From JAVBMO01 sp031552355 (GTDB taxonomy: Bacteria; Bacteroidota; Bacteroidia; Bacteroidales; P3), in NCBI GenBank assembly GCA_031552355.1, contig JAVBMO010000104.1, forward strand, positions 1 to 14,163: DNA of 14,163 bases, given 5' to 3'. The notes beneath the pieces are model-generated. The model had not been told where the DNA came from, did no database searches, and saw only the letters and a list, made by a program, of their open reading frames with translations. Below are positions 14,020 through 14,163 of the stretch, in pieces (the stretch's first letter is position 1; each line of letters starts with the position of its first letter). The position numbers were made by a program, and so were the translations under genes.

Positions 14020-14027
14020 CAAAAATA
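14020..14027 (-). promoter_or_regulatory. Candidate -7 box for the moxR-bat run
   Basis: On the minus strand this reads TATTTTTG, an exact TAnnTTTG match. Transcription would begin near 14013, giving a leader of about 25 bases before moxR. A TTG lies upstream but only 12 bases away, shorter than the usual 17-23, so the -33 element is weak or absent. A perfect 14 bp palindrome, AAAATAATTATTTT (14022-14035), overlaps the box and could be an operator, although AT-only palindromes arise easily by chance. Confidence 0.4.
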
Positions 14028-14163
14028 ATTATTTTGTGCCAATGAAATTAAAGCCACATAAATCAATTTATTAAAAATTGCTTGTTAATAAAACAACGTT
14101 GGAAATAACGAAAAGTTGAGGGTTTTATTGTTTTTTGGGGTTGAAATGAAGAATGAATTTGAA

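Noticed and set aside
14146..14163. Possible start of a divergent plus-strand gene (ATG, encoding MKNEFE) at the right edge
   Set aside because: Only six codons are visible, with no convincing promoter or ribosome site, so it cannot be told from chance.

Overview
The window looks like chromosome from a member of the Bacteroidota. The evidence is the gene content (a complete moxR–DUF58–Bat 'aerotolerance' cluster, a Bacteroidota-type MtaB and RseC-family proteins), the lack of clear Shine-Dalgarno sequences, AT-rich spacers, and possible -7 boxes of the form TAnnTTTG. I cannot place it more narrowly from sequence alone.

Layout, left to right. (1) Positions 1-95 hold the 3' end of a plus-strand gene that converges on mtaB, with a small inverted repeat between them. 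(2) mtaB (96-1436, minus) encodes the tRNA t6A methylthiotransferase. (3) Positions 1437-3512 are an accessory patch. It contains two near-identical copies of a roughly 620 bp unit, offset by exactly 1289 bp. Each unit carries an RseC-family membrane protein gene and about 190 bp of upstream palindromic DNA with the layout of a REP doublet. Between the copies lie a further palindromic block (copy 1 side only) and an AT-rich gene for a small membrane-anchored protein of unknown function. (4) Positions 3513-13987 are one long minus-strand gene run. In transcription order it is moxR, DUF58 protein, a BatX-like membrane protein, batA, batB, batC, a second BatC-like gene, batD, batE, and a secreted WG-repeat protein. 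Most spacers are under 55 bp, and batE and the WG gene are separated by one base. (5) The last 176 bp hold a candidate promoter for the run.

Likely joint function (established families plus inference). MoxR is a soluble AAA+ ATPase. The DUF58 protein is a cytoplasmic von Willebrand-like partner. BatA and BatB are inner-membrane VWA proteins with intact MIDAS motifs. BatD and the BatX-like protein each have a large periplasmic part, one membrane helix and a similar helical cytoplasmic domain. BatC, its neighbour and BatE supply TPR, Lys/Gln-rich and SH3 modules on the periplasmic side. Together they probably form an envelope chaperone or assembly complex of the MoxR-VWA class, linked in Bacteroides to aerotolerance. 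The less expected features are the two BatC-like genes, the terminal WG-repeat gene, and the duplicated RseC/REP unit. I see no CRISPR array, tRNA, rRNA, transposase gene or phage gene.
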